A stretch of DNA of 44,847 nucleotides from contig CACPLE010000006.1 of the NCBI GenBank assembly GCA_902634695.1, positions 1-44,847 of the forward strand, read 5' to 3'. The stretch's first letter is position 1. Each line of letters begins with the position of its first letter. The notes under the pieces are model-generated. The model was not told the DNA's origin. It made no database searches and worked only from the letters and a program-made list of their open reading frames with translations. The stretch comes from an uncultured Pelagibacteraceae bacterium. GTDB taxonomy: Bacteria; Pseudomonadota; Alphaproteobacteria; Pelagibacterales; Pelagibacteraceae. This document shows positions 19,418 to 29,430 of this stretch, one piece after another. The translations under genes and the position numbers were made by a program.

Positions 19418-19792
19418 ATGGCAAAAGAAATAAATATAAATTTAACCTCAGAGCAAAGAAAAGTTATGTTCGATGAAGGAACAGAACGTCCTTGGTCAAG
19501 CGAACTTAACAATGAAAAAAGAGAAGGTGGTTATTATTGTGCTAATTGTGGAATTAAACTTTTTGATTCAAGTGCCAAGTACGACAGTGGTTCAGGTTGG
19601 CCATCTTTTTCCGAATCGTTACCTGATGTTTTTGAAACTAAAACAGATTATTTACTAGGTTACGCTAGGACAGAATATCATTGCAAAAATTGTGGAGCTC
19701 ATCATGGTCACATATTTGATGATGGTCCTGCTCCAACTGGAAAAAGATTTTGTAATAATGGAATTTGTCTTATATTCAAGGAAAAAGAGTAA
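19418..19792 (+). CDS. msrB: Peptide-methionine (R)-S-oxide reductase
   Basis: CANCG/CKNCGAHHGHIFDDGPAPTGKRFCNNG; SGSGWPSF. Confidence 0.93.
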   Translation: MAKEININLTSEQRKVMFDEGTERPWSSELNNEKREGGYYCANCGIKLFDSSAKYDSGSGWPSFSESLPDVFETKTDYLLGYARTEYHCKNCGAHHGHIFDDGPAPTGKRFCNNGICLIFKEKE

Positions 19793-19840
19793 TTTAAAAT
19801 GATGTATTTTTTAAAAAAAAATGTAACCTTATAGAGTTTT

Positions 19841-20707
19841 ATGAAAAAATTTATTGCAGTAATATTATTTATATCAGTAGCATTTGCATCCAATGCAGAT
19901 GAGCTTTTAAATAATCTATCTGGAAAAGTTTCTGAATTTGCAGCTGGCTTAGTTCCAGGAGAAGGAATAACAGAAGTTGATATTAAATTTACTGAGCAAA
20001 ATGAGCCTAGCTATTCTATTCTAGCAGTCAGAGACATTAACAAAACTGATAGTACTAATTTGTTCACTCAGTTTAGTATTTTAAATACCGATATCTCAAG
20101 CGATGAAAGAACTACTCTAAATTTAGGTTTAGGATATAGACTTTTATCAGACGATGAATCTATGATGGTTGGATTTAATTCATTTATTGATACAGAACTA
20201 TCTAATGGTCATCAAAGAGGAAGCGTAGGATTTGAAGCAAAAGGAGCTGTACTTGATTTTAGTGCAAACTATTATGTGCCTTTAACACTTAGAGAAAAAG
20301 TAGAAGGAACATATGAACAATCTATAGGTGGTACAGATTGGAATCTTTTCTCACAAGTGCCTTATATGCCTTGGGCAAAATTTGGTTTTTCAGGATATAG
20401 ACTTCATAGAGACAAAGCTTCTAATGATACTATTGGAAGAATTTATACTATGAACATGGCTTTAACCCCAACATTGGAACTAGATGTTTCAAGAGACAAA
20501 GATATTGCTACTTCAGACGGAGTAACTTCAGGAAAGTTAACTTTTGTATACCCTCCTAAAGATAACAAACCAACTTTAGCAGATGGTTTTACTAGTGACG
20601 AGATGTGGCACAAAGAATCAATGAAAAATAAACTTTCAGAAAAAGTTAGAAGAAAGAATAATCTAACAGTAGAAATTCAAGGAGCGGTAATCTTTACTAA
20701 GAAATAA
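19841..20707 (+). CDS. Standalone inverse autotransporter (intimin/invasin-type) beta-domain-like outer-membrane protein
   Basis: Signal peptide; NLGLGYRLLSDDESMMVGFNSFIDTELSNGHQRGSVGFEAKGAVLDFSANYYVPL matches the inverse autotransporter barrel signature; no passenger in the ORF. Confidence 0.75.
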   Translation: MKKFIAVILFISVAFASNADELLNNLSGKVSEFAAGLVPGEGITEVDIKFTEQNEPSYSILAVRDINKTDSTNLFTQFSILNTDISSDERTTLNLGLGYRLLSDDESMMVGFNSFIDTELSNGHQRGSVGFEAKGAVLDFSANYYVPLTLREKVEGTYEQSIGGTDWNLFSQVPYMPWAKFGFSGYRLHRDKASNDTIGRIYTMNMALTPTLELDVSRDKDIATSDGVTSGKLTFVYPPKDNKPTLADGFTSDEMWHKESMKNKLSEKVRRKNNLTVEIQGAVIFTKK

Positions 20708-20708
20708 T

Positions 20709-21452
20709 ATGAAAACATTTAAAAAAATATCATTGTATTTAGTTTTTTCAGTTCTCTTCTTTATGAAGGCAACAACAAGTTCTTTTGCTGCTTCGGGTGC
20801 TGCAGTAAACTATGTTAATACTGTTTACGCATTAATGTTATGTGAAAGTGGTAGCACACTTTCATCTTGTCTTAATCCTACAGTTATAAGATCAACTCCA
20901 AGCGGAACTTCTATGAACATTGGTAGTGTAAGCTCAGGGCAATCTGCAGGATCATATGGAAACTTAAATACTTTAGTGCCAGGAAAAACATATACGTATG
21001 GACAGGTGGTTTTAGATAGAAGTTTTTCAATTTCAGGAACAGGAAAAGACGGAGCAGGTGACGACTGTCAAACTGGCTCAGGAGCCGCAGGAACAGCAAC
21101 AGCATTTGCAGTTGGAAGTGCAGGAACTAGTACAACCACAAGCCAAACTATTTATGCAGCAAATGGTACTGGAAATGGAGATGCAATGAATAGTTCTCCC
21201 AATACAGACTCATCAACAACAGGAGATGCAGCCGCAGGAACACTTGCTAGTACAGCTAGTCACAAATATATGAAATTTAGATGGGAATTAGCATCACCAT
21301 ATACTTATACAGGAACCAAAATTCCAAAAATGACAATTTCTTTTGATTTATCTGCTGGTTTAAGTTTTAATGGTGAATGTGGGGGAACCGCAGGAACAAC
21401 AAATGGAATAACTCCCGGATCACCTGTGATTACAAATAAAATTTACGAATAG
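20709..21452 (+). CDS. Secreted Gly/Ser/Thr-rich protein of unknown function
   Basis: Signal peptide (…ATTSSFA/ASG); low-complexity G/S/T/A-rich; 1 nt after the barrel gene. Confidence 0.65.
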   Translation: MKTFKKISLYLVFSVLFFMKATTSSFAASGAAVNYVNTVYALMLCESGSTLSSCLNPTVIRSTPSGTSMNIGSVSSGQSAGSYGNLNTLVPGKTYTYGQVVLDRSFSISGTGKDGAGDDCQTGSGAAGTATAFAVGSAGTSTTTSQTIYAANGTGNGDAMNSSPNTDSSTTGDAAAGTLASTASHKYMKFRWELASPYTYTGTKIPKMTISFDLSAGLSFNGECGGTAGTTNGITPGSPVITNKIYE

Positions 21453-21707
21453 TTATTTAACTAAATTAAGCAATTCACCTTTTTTTTCTAAAGACCTTAA
21501 TTCTTGGTAGCCACCAACATGGAGGTTATTAAAAAATATTTGAGGTATAGTTCTTTTGCCATTAGACTTAGACAACATTTCTTCTTGTTTTCCTTCTTCT
21601 AGGGCAATATTGATTTCTTTAAAAGGAATATTATTTCTTACCAGCAATCTTTTTGCAGCATCACAAAAGTTACATCTGGGCCCCATATAAACTGTTACAT
21701 CTTTCAT
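21453..21707 (-). CDS. Glutaredoxin (GrxC-like, CNFC active site)
   Basis: VTVYMGPRCNFCDAAKRLL; TIPQIFFNNLHVGGYQEL. Confidence 0.88.
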   Translation of the reverse strand: MKDVTVYMGPRCNFCDAAKRLLVRNNIPFKEINIALEEGKQEEMLSKSNGKRTIPQIFFNNLHVGGYQELRSLEKKGELLNLVK

Positions 21708-21906
21708 AATTTATATATAGTGATTTTTTTTTAAATTTCTTCCTTTTAATTTATTATTTTAAATTCATTAAAAATCACTTTTTAAAAATACCCAATTTGG
21801 ACTATTTTCAATTTCCTGGATTTTCAGAAATTTTATATGCCATTTTTCTCAAAAAAAAAAATAAAAGTTTAATGAAATTTTTGTTCGCTCTGATATTATG
21901 TTTATA

Positions 21907-21953
21907 GATAGTCCTATTTAGCCATTTTTAGCTCCCGGTTTTTTAGGACTATC
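21907..21953 (+). promoter_or_regulatory. 10-bp perfect inverted repeat in the 5' leader of the 21962 gene
   Basis: GATAGTCCTA (21907-21916) and TAGGACTATC (21944-21953), 27-nt loop, ending 8 nt before the ATG. Confidence 0.6.
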
Positions 21954-21961
21954 CAGTTCTC

Positions 21962-23101
21962 ATGAAAAAAATATTTTTATTTTTCATTTTTTTATTTTTT
22001 GCTTCTAATTTAGCAAACGCCCAAGAAAAAAAGAGTGGACCTCCCAAAGCTAAAGAGTGGAAAGGTAAAGGAGAAAAAATTGAATTTTCATCTTTACCTA
22101 CATTAACTATTAGAGATTTTTTATTAGGAAAAAAACCAAATAGAGAAATAACAATTTGGGGAACATTAAATTTTCCAGCTAATGCAGCAGATAAAAATGT
22201 TCCAGCAGTTGTCATATTGCATGGAATGGGTGGAGTTAATGATGCTGAAGAGCACTGGATTGAAGTTATAAACAGTATGGGAATAGCTACATTTATGGTT
22301 GATAGCAATTGGGCACGTCGTAAGTGTAAAAAAGATAATAATATAAAAAAAGAAATTCCTTGGTGTGCTGCTATGAATAGGGGAATGAATAGAATTATAG
22401 ATGCATATGGTGCATTAAAACTTTTATCAAATCACCCTCGTATTAATCCCGAACGTATTGGTTGTATTGGTATGTCACTTGGAGCTAGAGGATGTTTATA
22501 TTTAAATGTGAAAAGATTTCAAAAAATGTGGGGAACACCAGGTATGGATTTTGCAGCAAGTGTGCCAATGTATCCGCCATGCAATGCTACTTTTAAAGAT
22601 GATGACGATATAACAGATACTCCCATTCGCATTCATGTTGGAGAATTAGATACATATTTTCCAGTTGATTCATGTATAAATTATGTTGATCGTCTTAAAG
22701 CAAAAGGAAAAGATGTTGATATAAAAGTTTATTCCGATGCACATCATAGTTTTGAAGCAACAATTTCTGGAAAAAAATCAATGAAAGTTAAAGGTCAAAA
22801 TGATGGAAGATGTTACTATGAAGAAAATCATTCACTACCAGTTGCAGACATGGATCTTGATGATGTAGCAATACTATCTCAAGTTGGATTTGATGATTGG
22901 TATGCAAGTGCTTCAGATAAAGATAAGAAAAAAATTTTTAAAAGAGTCAAAATGAGACACAAAATGGGTTGGAGGATTCCACAGTTTCAGTATGATAGAA
23001 GTTGTGTAAGTAAATCAAACACTATAGCTTATAATAAAGCAGCATCAGAAGAGAATGAAAAACTAGTAAGGGAATTTTTCACATCAACTTTATTGAACTA
23101 A
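21962..23101 (+). CDS. Secreted dienelactone hydrolase-family alpha/beta hydrolase
   Basis: Signal peptide; VVILHGMGGVNDAEEHW; nucleophile elbow GMSLGARG; HVGELDTYFP; DAHHSFE. Confidence 0.8.
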   Translation: MKKIFLFFIFLFFASNLANAQEKKSGPPKAKEWKGKGEKIEFSSLPTLTIRDFLLGKKPNREITIWGTLNFPANAADKNVPAVVILHGMGGVNDAEEHWIEVINSMGIATFMVDSNWARRKCKKDNNIKKEIPWCAAMNRGMNRIIDAYGALKLLSNHPRINPERIGCIGMSLGARGCLYLNVKRFQKMWGTPGMDFAASVPMYPPCNATFKDDDDITDTPIRIHVGELDTYFPVDSCINYVDRLKAKGKDVDIKVYSDAHHSFEATISGKKSMKVKGQNDGRCYYEENHSLPVADMDLDDVAILSQVGFDDWYASASDKDKKKIFKRVKMRHKMGWRIPQFQYDRSCVSKSNTIAYNKAASEENEKLVREFFTSTLLN

Positions 23102-23164
23102 ACCAATAAAATAAATAAGAATTAGAGGTTCCTTTTTTTATAATTATGTATAGAAATTATCGTT

Positions 23165-23935
23165 ATGAAATTGGGATTTATAGGAACTGGTAAAATAACT
23201 TCATCCGTAGTTGCTGGAATATGTAGTTCTAAAATATCTTTTAAAAAGATAATGCTATCTCCTAGAAATAGAAATATAGCAAAAAAACTTAAAAGAAAAT
23301 TTAAAAAAGTTGCTATTGCGAAAAATAATCAAGAAATAGTTAATTCATCTAATTGGATTTTTTTAGCAGTTACTCCAACAGTGGGTAACAAAATTATTAA
23401 AAATTTGAAGTTTAAATCAGGCCAAATAATAGTTAGTTTTATTTCAACAATGACTTTACCTCAGCTTAAAAAAGCAATTAAAGTAAAAGCAAAAATTTTT
23501 AGAGCAATACCTCTTCCGCCAATTTCCCTAAGAAAAGGTCCAGTACCAGTATTTCCACCAAATAAAAAAGTTAAAAATTTTTTTGATAAACTTGGAACCA
23601 CAGTTGAAATCAGCAATGAAAAGCTTTCAAAAAACTTTTGGTCTACTTCAGGAATGATGGCGCCATTTTATGAATTGTTAAGCACCATGTCTAATTGGCT
23701 AGTTAAACGAGGCGTCAAAAGAGATAAAGCACAAAAATATATAACATCTCTTTTTGTAGCATTATCTGAAGATGCAGTTGTAAATTCTAATAAGGATTTA
23801 AAACATTTAGTAAAAGAATCTCAAACTCCTAGAGGACTTAATGAACAAGGAGTTAAAGAGCTAAGAAAAGCTGGCTTCTATAGAGCAACCGAAAAAACAT
23901 TAAATAGTATTCTTAAAAGATTAAACAAAGTATAA
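23165..23935 (+). CDS. Pyrroline-5-carboxylate reductase family protein (ProC-like)
   Basis: MKLGFIGTGKITSSVVAGI; IFRAIPLPPISLRKGPV; C-terminal dimerisation-like region with variant TPRGLNEQ. Confidence 0.8.
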   Translation: MKLGFIGTGKITSSVVAGICSSKISFKKIMLSPRNRNIAKKLKRKFKKVAIAKNNQEIVNSSNWIFLAVTPTVGNKIIKNLKFKSGQIIVSFISTMTLPQLKKAIKVKAKIFRAIPLPPISLRKGPVPVFPPNKKVKNFFDKLGTTVEISNEKLSKNFWSTSGMMAPFYELLSTMSNWLVKRGVKRDKAQKYITSLFVALSEDAVVNSNKDLKHLVKESQTPRGLNEQGVKELRKAGFYRATEKTLNSILKRLNKV

Positions 23936-23941
23936 TTTTCT

Positions 23942-24739
23942 ATGCAATCAGATTCAAATATTCTGAAAATAGATAATCTTTCAAAATATTTTGGAGGTCT
24001 TGCAGCGGTATCTAATTGTTCTTTAAATATTAAAAAAGGTTCTATTACGGGTATCATCGGCCCAAATGGTTCTGGTAAAACAACTTTATTTAATCTAATT
24101 GCTGGGAATTTAAAAACTTCTAAGGGTTCAGTTATATTTAATAACGAAGATATAACGGATGTACCTTCTTATGAATTATTTTCAAAAGGATTGCTTAGAA
24201 CATTTCAAATTGCACATGAATTTACAAATTTAACTGTACTAGAAAATTTAATGATGGTTCCAGGAGGACAATCTGGAGAAAATCTTGTTAATGTTATGTT
24301 AAAGCCAAGCTTAATAAAAAAAGAAGAAGAACAAGTTAGAAAAAAGGCATATGAAGTAATAGAATTTTTAAATCTTAAACATCTAGCAAATGAATTGGCA
24401 GGAAATCTATCAGGAGGTCAAAAAAAACTTTTGGAACTAGGAAGAACCATGATGGTAGATGCAAAATTGGTTTTATTAGATGAAGTAGGAGCAGGTGTTA
24501 ATCGAACACTTTTAAAAGAAATTGGAACTTCAATTCAAAGATTAAATAAAGAAAAAGGTTATACCTTTTGCATGATTGAACACGATATGGATTTTATTAG
24601 CCGCTTGTGTGACCCAGTTATTGTAATGGCAGAAGGTTCAGTTTTATTTGAAGGAACATCTGACCAAGTCAAAAGTAACGAAAAAGTTATTGAAAGTTAT
24701 TTAGGCCGTGGATCAAAAAATAAAGGAAATGATAACTAA
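23942..24739 (+). CDS. livG: Branched-chain amino-acid-type ABC transporter ATP-binding protein (LivG)
   Basis: Walker A GPNGSGKTT; LSGGQKKLLELGRTMM; VLLDEVGAGVN. Confidence 0.9.
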   Translation: MQSDSNILKIDNLSKYFGGLAAVSNCSLNIKKGSITGIIGPNGSGKTTLFNLIAGNLKTSKGSVIFNNEDITDVPSYELFSKGLLRTFQIAHEFTNLTVLENLMMVPGGQSGENLVNVMLKPSLIKKEEEQVRKKAYEVIEFLNLKHLANELAGNLSGGQKKLLELGRTMMVDAKLVLLDEVGAGVNRTLLKEIGTSIQRLNKEKGYTFCMIEHDMDFISRLCDPVIVMAEGSVLFEGTSDQVKSNEKVIESYLGRGSKNKGNDN

Positions 24740-25443
24740 TGGCTTTTTTTGAAGGAAAGGGAATGACAGGGGGTTATGGAGGAGTAGATATTATTTCTTC
24801 ATGCACTATTAATGTCAATCAAGGTGAAATTGTTGCGATCTTAGGACCTAATGGAGCTGGAAAATCTACTGCAATGAAAGCAATGCTAGGTTTGTTAAAT
24901 CTTAAATTAGGAACAGTCACAATTGATGGAAAAGATATATCAAAACTTTCTCCTCAAGATAGAGTTAAACAAGGTATTTCTTTTGTTCCACAAACTAGAA
25001 ATGTTTTTACAGGATTAACAGTAAGAGAAAATCTAGAAATGGGAGCTTTTTTAAGAAATGAAGATATAGATAAAATAATAAACGAGATTTATGAATTATT
25101 TCCTATTTTGAATGAAAAAAAATCTCAGATTGTTGGAGAACTTTCTGGAGGTCAAAGGCAACAAGTTGCATTAGGCAGAGCATTAATGACGAAACCGTCA
25201 GTGTTAATGCTAGACGAACCAACAGCAGGAGTTTCTCCAATTGTTATGGACGAGTTATTTAACCACATTCTTAAAGTTAAAAAAACTAATGTTGCCATAA
25301 TAATGGTAGAACAAAATGCAAAGCAAGCGCTAAGTATTTCTGATCGTGGCTATGTTTTGGTAACAGGCGAAAATAAATTTGAAGGATCTGGAAAAGAATT
25401 ACTAAATGATCCAGAAGTAAGAAGATCATTTTTAGGAGCTTAA
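24739..25443 (+). CDS. livF: Branched-chain amino-acid-type ABC transporter ATP-binding protein (LivF)
   Basis: GPNGAGKST; LSGGQRQQVALGRALM; LMLDEPTAGVSP. Confidence 0.9.
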   Translation: MAFFEGKGMTGGYGGVDIISSCTINVNQGEIVAILGPNGAGKSTAMKAMLGLLNLKLGTVTIDGKDISKLSPQDRVKQGISFVPQTRNVFTGLTVRENLEMGAFLRNEDIDKIINEIYELFPILNEKKSQIVGELSGGQRQQVALGRALMTKPSVLMLDEPTAGVSPIVMDELFNHILKVKKTNVAIIMVEQNAKQALSISDRGYVLVTGENKFEGSGKELLNDPEVRRSFLGA

Positions 25444-25444
25444 T

Positions 25445-26455
25445 ATGGATTTTATAAACGCTATAATATTATTGTTAAATTATATTATTGTTCCAGCTCT
25501 ATCTTATGGCTCACAGTTAGCTCTAGGTGCAATTTTTGTAACTTTAATTTATGGAATACTAAGATTTGCAAACTTTGCTACAGGAGACATGATGTCTTTT
25601 GGAACTATGTTTGCAGTATTGCTTACATGGTATTTTCAATCTCTTGGAATAAGCCTTGGAGTTTTACCAACTGCATTACTTACTATTCCTTTTGCAATTA
25701 TTATGATGATTTTATACATGCTAATTGTCGATAAATTAGTTTTTAGATATTATAGAATTAAAAAAAGTCCCCCAGTTCAGCTTGCAATGGTGAGTATAGG
25801 AGTGCTGTTTGTTACTCAAGCTATTGTAAGAATAATTATTGGTCCTTTCGATAGAAGATTTTTTGATGGTGAAAGATTTATTCTAAAAGCAAATGAATTC
25901 AAAGAAATGACAGGTTTAAATGAAGGATTAAGTATAAAATCAACTCAAGTAATAACAATAGTTATTACTGTAATTGTAGTGTCGATGCTATTTTGGTTTT
26001 TAAATAAAACAAGAACTGGAAAAAGTATGAGAGCTTATTCTGATAATGAAGATTTAGCTTTGTTATCTGGCATAGATCCAAATAGAGTTGTAATGATTAC
26101 TTGGGTGATTGCCGGAGCATTGGCAACAATTGGAGGTGTTTTGTATGGTTTAGATAAAAGTTTCAAACCATTTGTTTACTTTAACAATATGCTTCCAATA
26201 TTTGCTGCAGCAATAGTAGGAGGAATTGGAAATCCTTTCGGAGCATTTTTAGGTGGGTATGTGATTGCTTTTGCAGAAATATTTATAACTTACGCATATA
26301 AAAAATTCTTCATGTATTTGTTGCCAGAGTCTTTAGAACCGGACTCATTAATGCAATTATTGTCTACTGATTACAAGTTTGCAGTATCATTTTCTATTTT
26401 AGTAATTGTTTTGTTATTTAGACCAACAGGAATTTTTAAAGGAAAAGTACTATGA
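25445..26455 (+). CDS. livH: Branched-chain amino-acid-type ABC transporter permease (LivH)
   Basis: LIYGILRFANFATGDMMSFG; AAAIVGGIGNPFGAFLGGYVIAFAE. Confidence 0.9.
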   Translation: MDFINAIILLLNYIIVPALSYGSQLALGAIFVTLIYGILRFANFATGDMMSFGTMFAVLLTWYFQSLGISLGVLPTALLTIPFAIIMMILYMLIVDKLVFRYYRIKKSPPVQLAMVSIGVLFVTQAIVRIIIGPFDRRFFDGERFILKANEFKEMTGLNEGLSIKSTQVITIVITVIVVSMLFWFLNKTRTGKSMRAYSDNEDLALLSGIDPNRVVMITWVIAGALATIGGVLYGLDKSFKPFVYFNNMLPIFAAAIVGGIGNPFGAFLGGYVIAFAEIFITYAYKKFFMYLLPESLEPDSLMQLLSTDYKFAVSFSILVIVLLFRPTGIFKGKVL

Positions 26456-27822
26456 GGCAATACGCAAATGTTATTACCGCTTATGCAATAATGATCGTTT
26501 TGATTATTTTGGTAGGAATATTTCAATCTTGGAACGTTGCGCTATCAATTCTTAATTTTTGTTTAATATCTGCTGTTATGACTATGGGTGCAAATATTCA
26601 GTGGGGTTATGCAGGGCTAATTAATTTTGGAATTATGGGTTATACAGCCTTAGGAGGCCTTGCTGCAGTGCTAGTATCTGTTGCACCAGTTCAAGAAGCT
26701 TGGGCAGTAGGTGGCCTACAAATGATCATTTGCGTTGGGATAATTGCAGGAATAGTTTTTTCAATTCGTTATGTTTTAAGAAAAATAGAAAAATCAAAAA
26801 AAAGAAATTATTTAATTGCGGTAATTATAATAATTGGGTTAATTCTATTAAGAGTAATTGCAGGTCCTGCAACAGAACATATAGAGGCAGTTAATCCTGC
26901 CAAGACAGGATTTTTAGGGGGTCTCGGAATGCCTATTTTGTTTTCATGGATAGTGGGAGCTTTTTTTGCAGGTGGGTTAGCCTATATAGTTGGCAAGGTA
27001 GCTTTAGGGTTAAGAGCAGATTATCTTGCAATTGCAACTTTGTTAATTTCCGAAATTGTTATTGCAATAATAAAACACGAAGATTGGTTATCACGAGGTG
27101 TTAAAAATGTTATTGGTTTAAAAAGACCAGTGCCTTACGAAGTAGATCTACAAAGTTCATCTTGGTTTATAGATTTAGTAGAAAAATTTCACTCAGGAAA
27201 ATTACAATTAATTAATTCATTAGCTGAAAGACAAGATGTTTTAAATCAATTGGTTATTGACGCTTCCTCCGTTTATGTAAAACTTTGTTTAGCTGGTTTG
27301 TTTTTAATTGTTGTGATTATTCTTTTAATTATTACTCAAAAAGCTTTGTATTCTCCATGGGGAAGAATGATGAGAGCCATTAGAGATAATGATGAAGCTG
27401 CAAATGCCATGGGTAAAAATGTTGTTAAAGAGCATTTATTAATTTTTATTTTAGGCTCTGCAGTAGTTGGTATAGCTGGAGCTATGATGGTAACGCATGA
27501 TGGCTTATTTACTCCTGGAAGTTATAGGCCTATGAGGTATACGTTTTTAATTTGGGTTATGGTTATTGTAGGAGGAAGTGGAAATAATTTTGGAGCTATA
27601 TTAGGAGGTTTTGCCGTTTGGTTTTTGTGGATTGAAGCTGCGCCAATAGCTTTATTTCTTATAAACTTTTTTACTTCTCATCTTCCAGAAACTAATGCTT
27701 TAAAGATACACCTTATAGATAGTGCACCATATTTTAGATTTTTAACAATGGGTATAGGACTTTTGTTGATTATGAGATATAGACCTAAAGGAATATTACC
27801 TGAAAAAATTATAAAGCATTAA
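26452..27822 (+). CDS. livM: Branched-chain amino-acid-type ABC transporter permease (LivM)
   Basis: WGYAGLINFGIMGYTALGG; GRMMRAIRDNDEAANAMGKNV; GGSGNNFGAILGGF. Confidence 0.9.
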   Translation: MRQYANVITAYAIMIVLIILVGIFQSWNVALSILNFCLISAVMTMGANIQWGYAGLINFGIMGYTALGGLAAVLVSVAPVQEAWAVGGLQMIICVGIIAGIVFSIRYVLRKIEKSKKRNYLIAVIIIIGLILLRVIAGPATEHIEAVNPAKTGFLGGLGMPILFSWIVGAFFAGGLAYIVGKVALGLRADYLAIATLLISEIVIAIIKHEDWLSRGVKNVIGLKRPVPYEVDLQSSSWFIDLVEKFHSGKLQLINSLAERQDVLNQLVIDASSVYVKLCLAGLFLIVVIILLIITQKALYSPWGRMMRAIRDNDEAANAMGKNVVKEHLLIFILGSAVVGIAGAMMVTHDGLFTPGSYRPMRYTFLIWVMVIVGGSGNNFGAILGGFAVWFLWIEAAPIALFLINFFTSHLPETNALKIHLIDSAPYFRFLTMGIGLLLIMRYRPKGILPEKIIKH

Positions 27823-27824
27823 TT

Positions 27825-28199
27825 ATGTTTAAAAAATTATTAATTATATTTTTTGTTTTGTTTTCATTTGATTCATTTGCAATTGAAAAAAAAACTACTT
27901 TTACTGTAAAAGCATTTAATGAGGCACAAAAAGCTGGCAAAACAATTGTTATTAATTCATGGAATAAATATTGTGGCACCTGTTCTAGACAAGTAAAAAT
28001 ACTTAATGAAGCAGAAAAAGATTTTCCAAATGTAATTTTTCTAAGTTATGAACAGACAAAACATAAAGATATTGCAAAATTATTGAATGTTGAATATTGG
28101 GCAACAATTATTGTTTATAAAAAAAATAAAGAGATTGCAAAAGAAATAGGAGTAACAAGCAAAGAAGACATTTATTCTCTTATTAAAAAAGAGATATAA
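27825..28199 (+). CDS. Secreted thioredoxin-like protein
   Basis: Signal peptide; active site WNKYCGTC; DIAKLLNVEYWATIIVYKKNKE. Confidence 0.8.
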   Translation: MFKKLLIIFFVLFSFDSFAIEKKTTFTVKAFNEAQKAGKTIVINSWNKYCGTCSRQVKILNEAEKDFPNVIFLSYEQTKHKDIAKLLNVEYWATIIVYKKNKEIAKEIGVTSKEDIYSLIKKEI

Positions 28200-28267
28200 T
28201 GTACTATATTTTACTTGGTGCAGCGCTTGGGTTTTTGCTTTATCTTTCAGATAAATATATTTTTTAA
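28199..28267 (+). CDS. 22-aa single-TM micro-ORF MYYILLGAALGFLLYLSDKYIF
   Basis: Read directly; starts on the stop of the Trx gene (taATG) and its stop overlaps the ATG of the MFS gene (taATG). Absent from the ORF track. Confidence 0.5.
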   Translation: MYYILLGAALGFLLYLSDKYIF

Positions 28268-29430
28268 TGAATAAAAACCTTCTACTTCTTACTTTAAGCC
28301 AAGTCTTTAGTTTTACAGCAGCTCCAGTAACTGTATTTTTAAGTGGAATTATTGGCTCTCAAATTAGCTCTTTAAAATCACTTTCTACTCTACCAATGTC
28401 GATATCTGTACTTGGTATAGCAGTAGGCGCAATCTTTGCAACTAAAGTCATGAGCTTAATAGGAAGAAAAGCAGGTTTTATTTCTGCATCTATAGGAAAT
28501 TTTTTTGCTTCTATATTGGCAGCTTATTCAATAATGGATCAGAACTTTATTTTATTTTGTTTTGCAAATTTTTTTATTGGTGTTGGTATGGCATTTACAC
28601 ATCAATATCGTTTTGCTGCAGCTGAAAGTGTAGAAAAAAATAAAGTGCCAAGAGCAATTTCAATAATTTTATTAGGTGGAATTGTTTCAGCTTTTTTAGG
28701 ACCGAGTATGGCAAACTATGCAAAAGACATTGTTAGTGAGCATTTGTATGTTGGATCTTATTTGGCTCTTGCTATTTTAACTATTATACCAACTATTTTA
28801 TTTTTATTTTATGAAAATACATCAAAATTAGAGTCTAATATTAAATATTCAGGAAGAAGTTATTTAGAATTAATTTCACAACCTAGGTTTTTGCAAGCAC
28901 TTGTAGCATCAGCATTTGGATATGCAATAATGACATTTTTGATGACAGCAACTCCATTAAGCATGCATGTAATGGAAAAAATGAGTCTAAGTAAAACAGG
29001 TTTGGTTATACAGTTTCATGTTGTAGCAATGTTTTTACCATCTTTGATAACTGGAAATTTAATTAAAAAATTTGGTCATAGCAATATAATATATGCAGGA
29101 GTATTTCTTTATAGCATAACCATAATAGCAAGTTTGTTTGATCAAACTTATTATAATTATATGTTTGCATTAATTGTTCTTGGCTTGGGTTGGAATTTTT
29201 TATTTATATCAGGTACGAGTTTACTAGTTTTAACTTATAAAGAAGAAGAAAAATTCAAAGCACAAGGATTAAATGATTTTATTGTATATTCTGTTCATGC
29301 CACAGGTAGTTTATCTGCCGGAGTATTAATTATGCTTACCAACTGGAAAATAATGAATTTAATATGCATACCTTTCCTAATATTGATTATTTTATCTACT
29401 TTGAGAGCAGACATATTAAGTAAAAAATGA
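28267..29430 (+). CDS. MFS transporter
   Basis: Twelve-TM pattern; LSTLPMSISVLGIAVGAIFATKVMSLIGRKAGFISASI. Confidence 0.85.
   Translation: MNKNLLLLTLSQVFSFTAAPVTVFLSGIIGSQISSLKSLSTLPMSISVLGIAVGAIFATKVMSLIGRKAGFISASIGNFFASILAAYSIMDQNFILFCFANFFIGVGMAFTHQYRFAAAESVEKNKVPRAISIILLGGIVSAFLGPSMANYAKDIVSEHLYVGSYLALAILTIIPTILFLFYENTSKLESNIKYSGRSYLELISQPRFLQALVASAFGYAIMTFLMTATPLSMHVMEKMSLSKTGLVIQFHVVAMFLPSLITGNLIKKFGHSNIIYAGVFLYSITIIASLFDQTYYNYMFALIVLGLGWNFLFISGTSLLVLTYKEEEKFKAQGLNDFIVYSVHATGSLSAGVLIMLTNWKIMNLICIPFLILIILSTLRADILSKK

Noticed and set aside
26700-26894. 64-aa ORF within livM in another frame
   Set aside because: Out-of-frame within a conserved permease gene; no RBS or domain.
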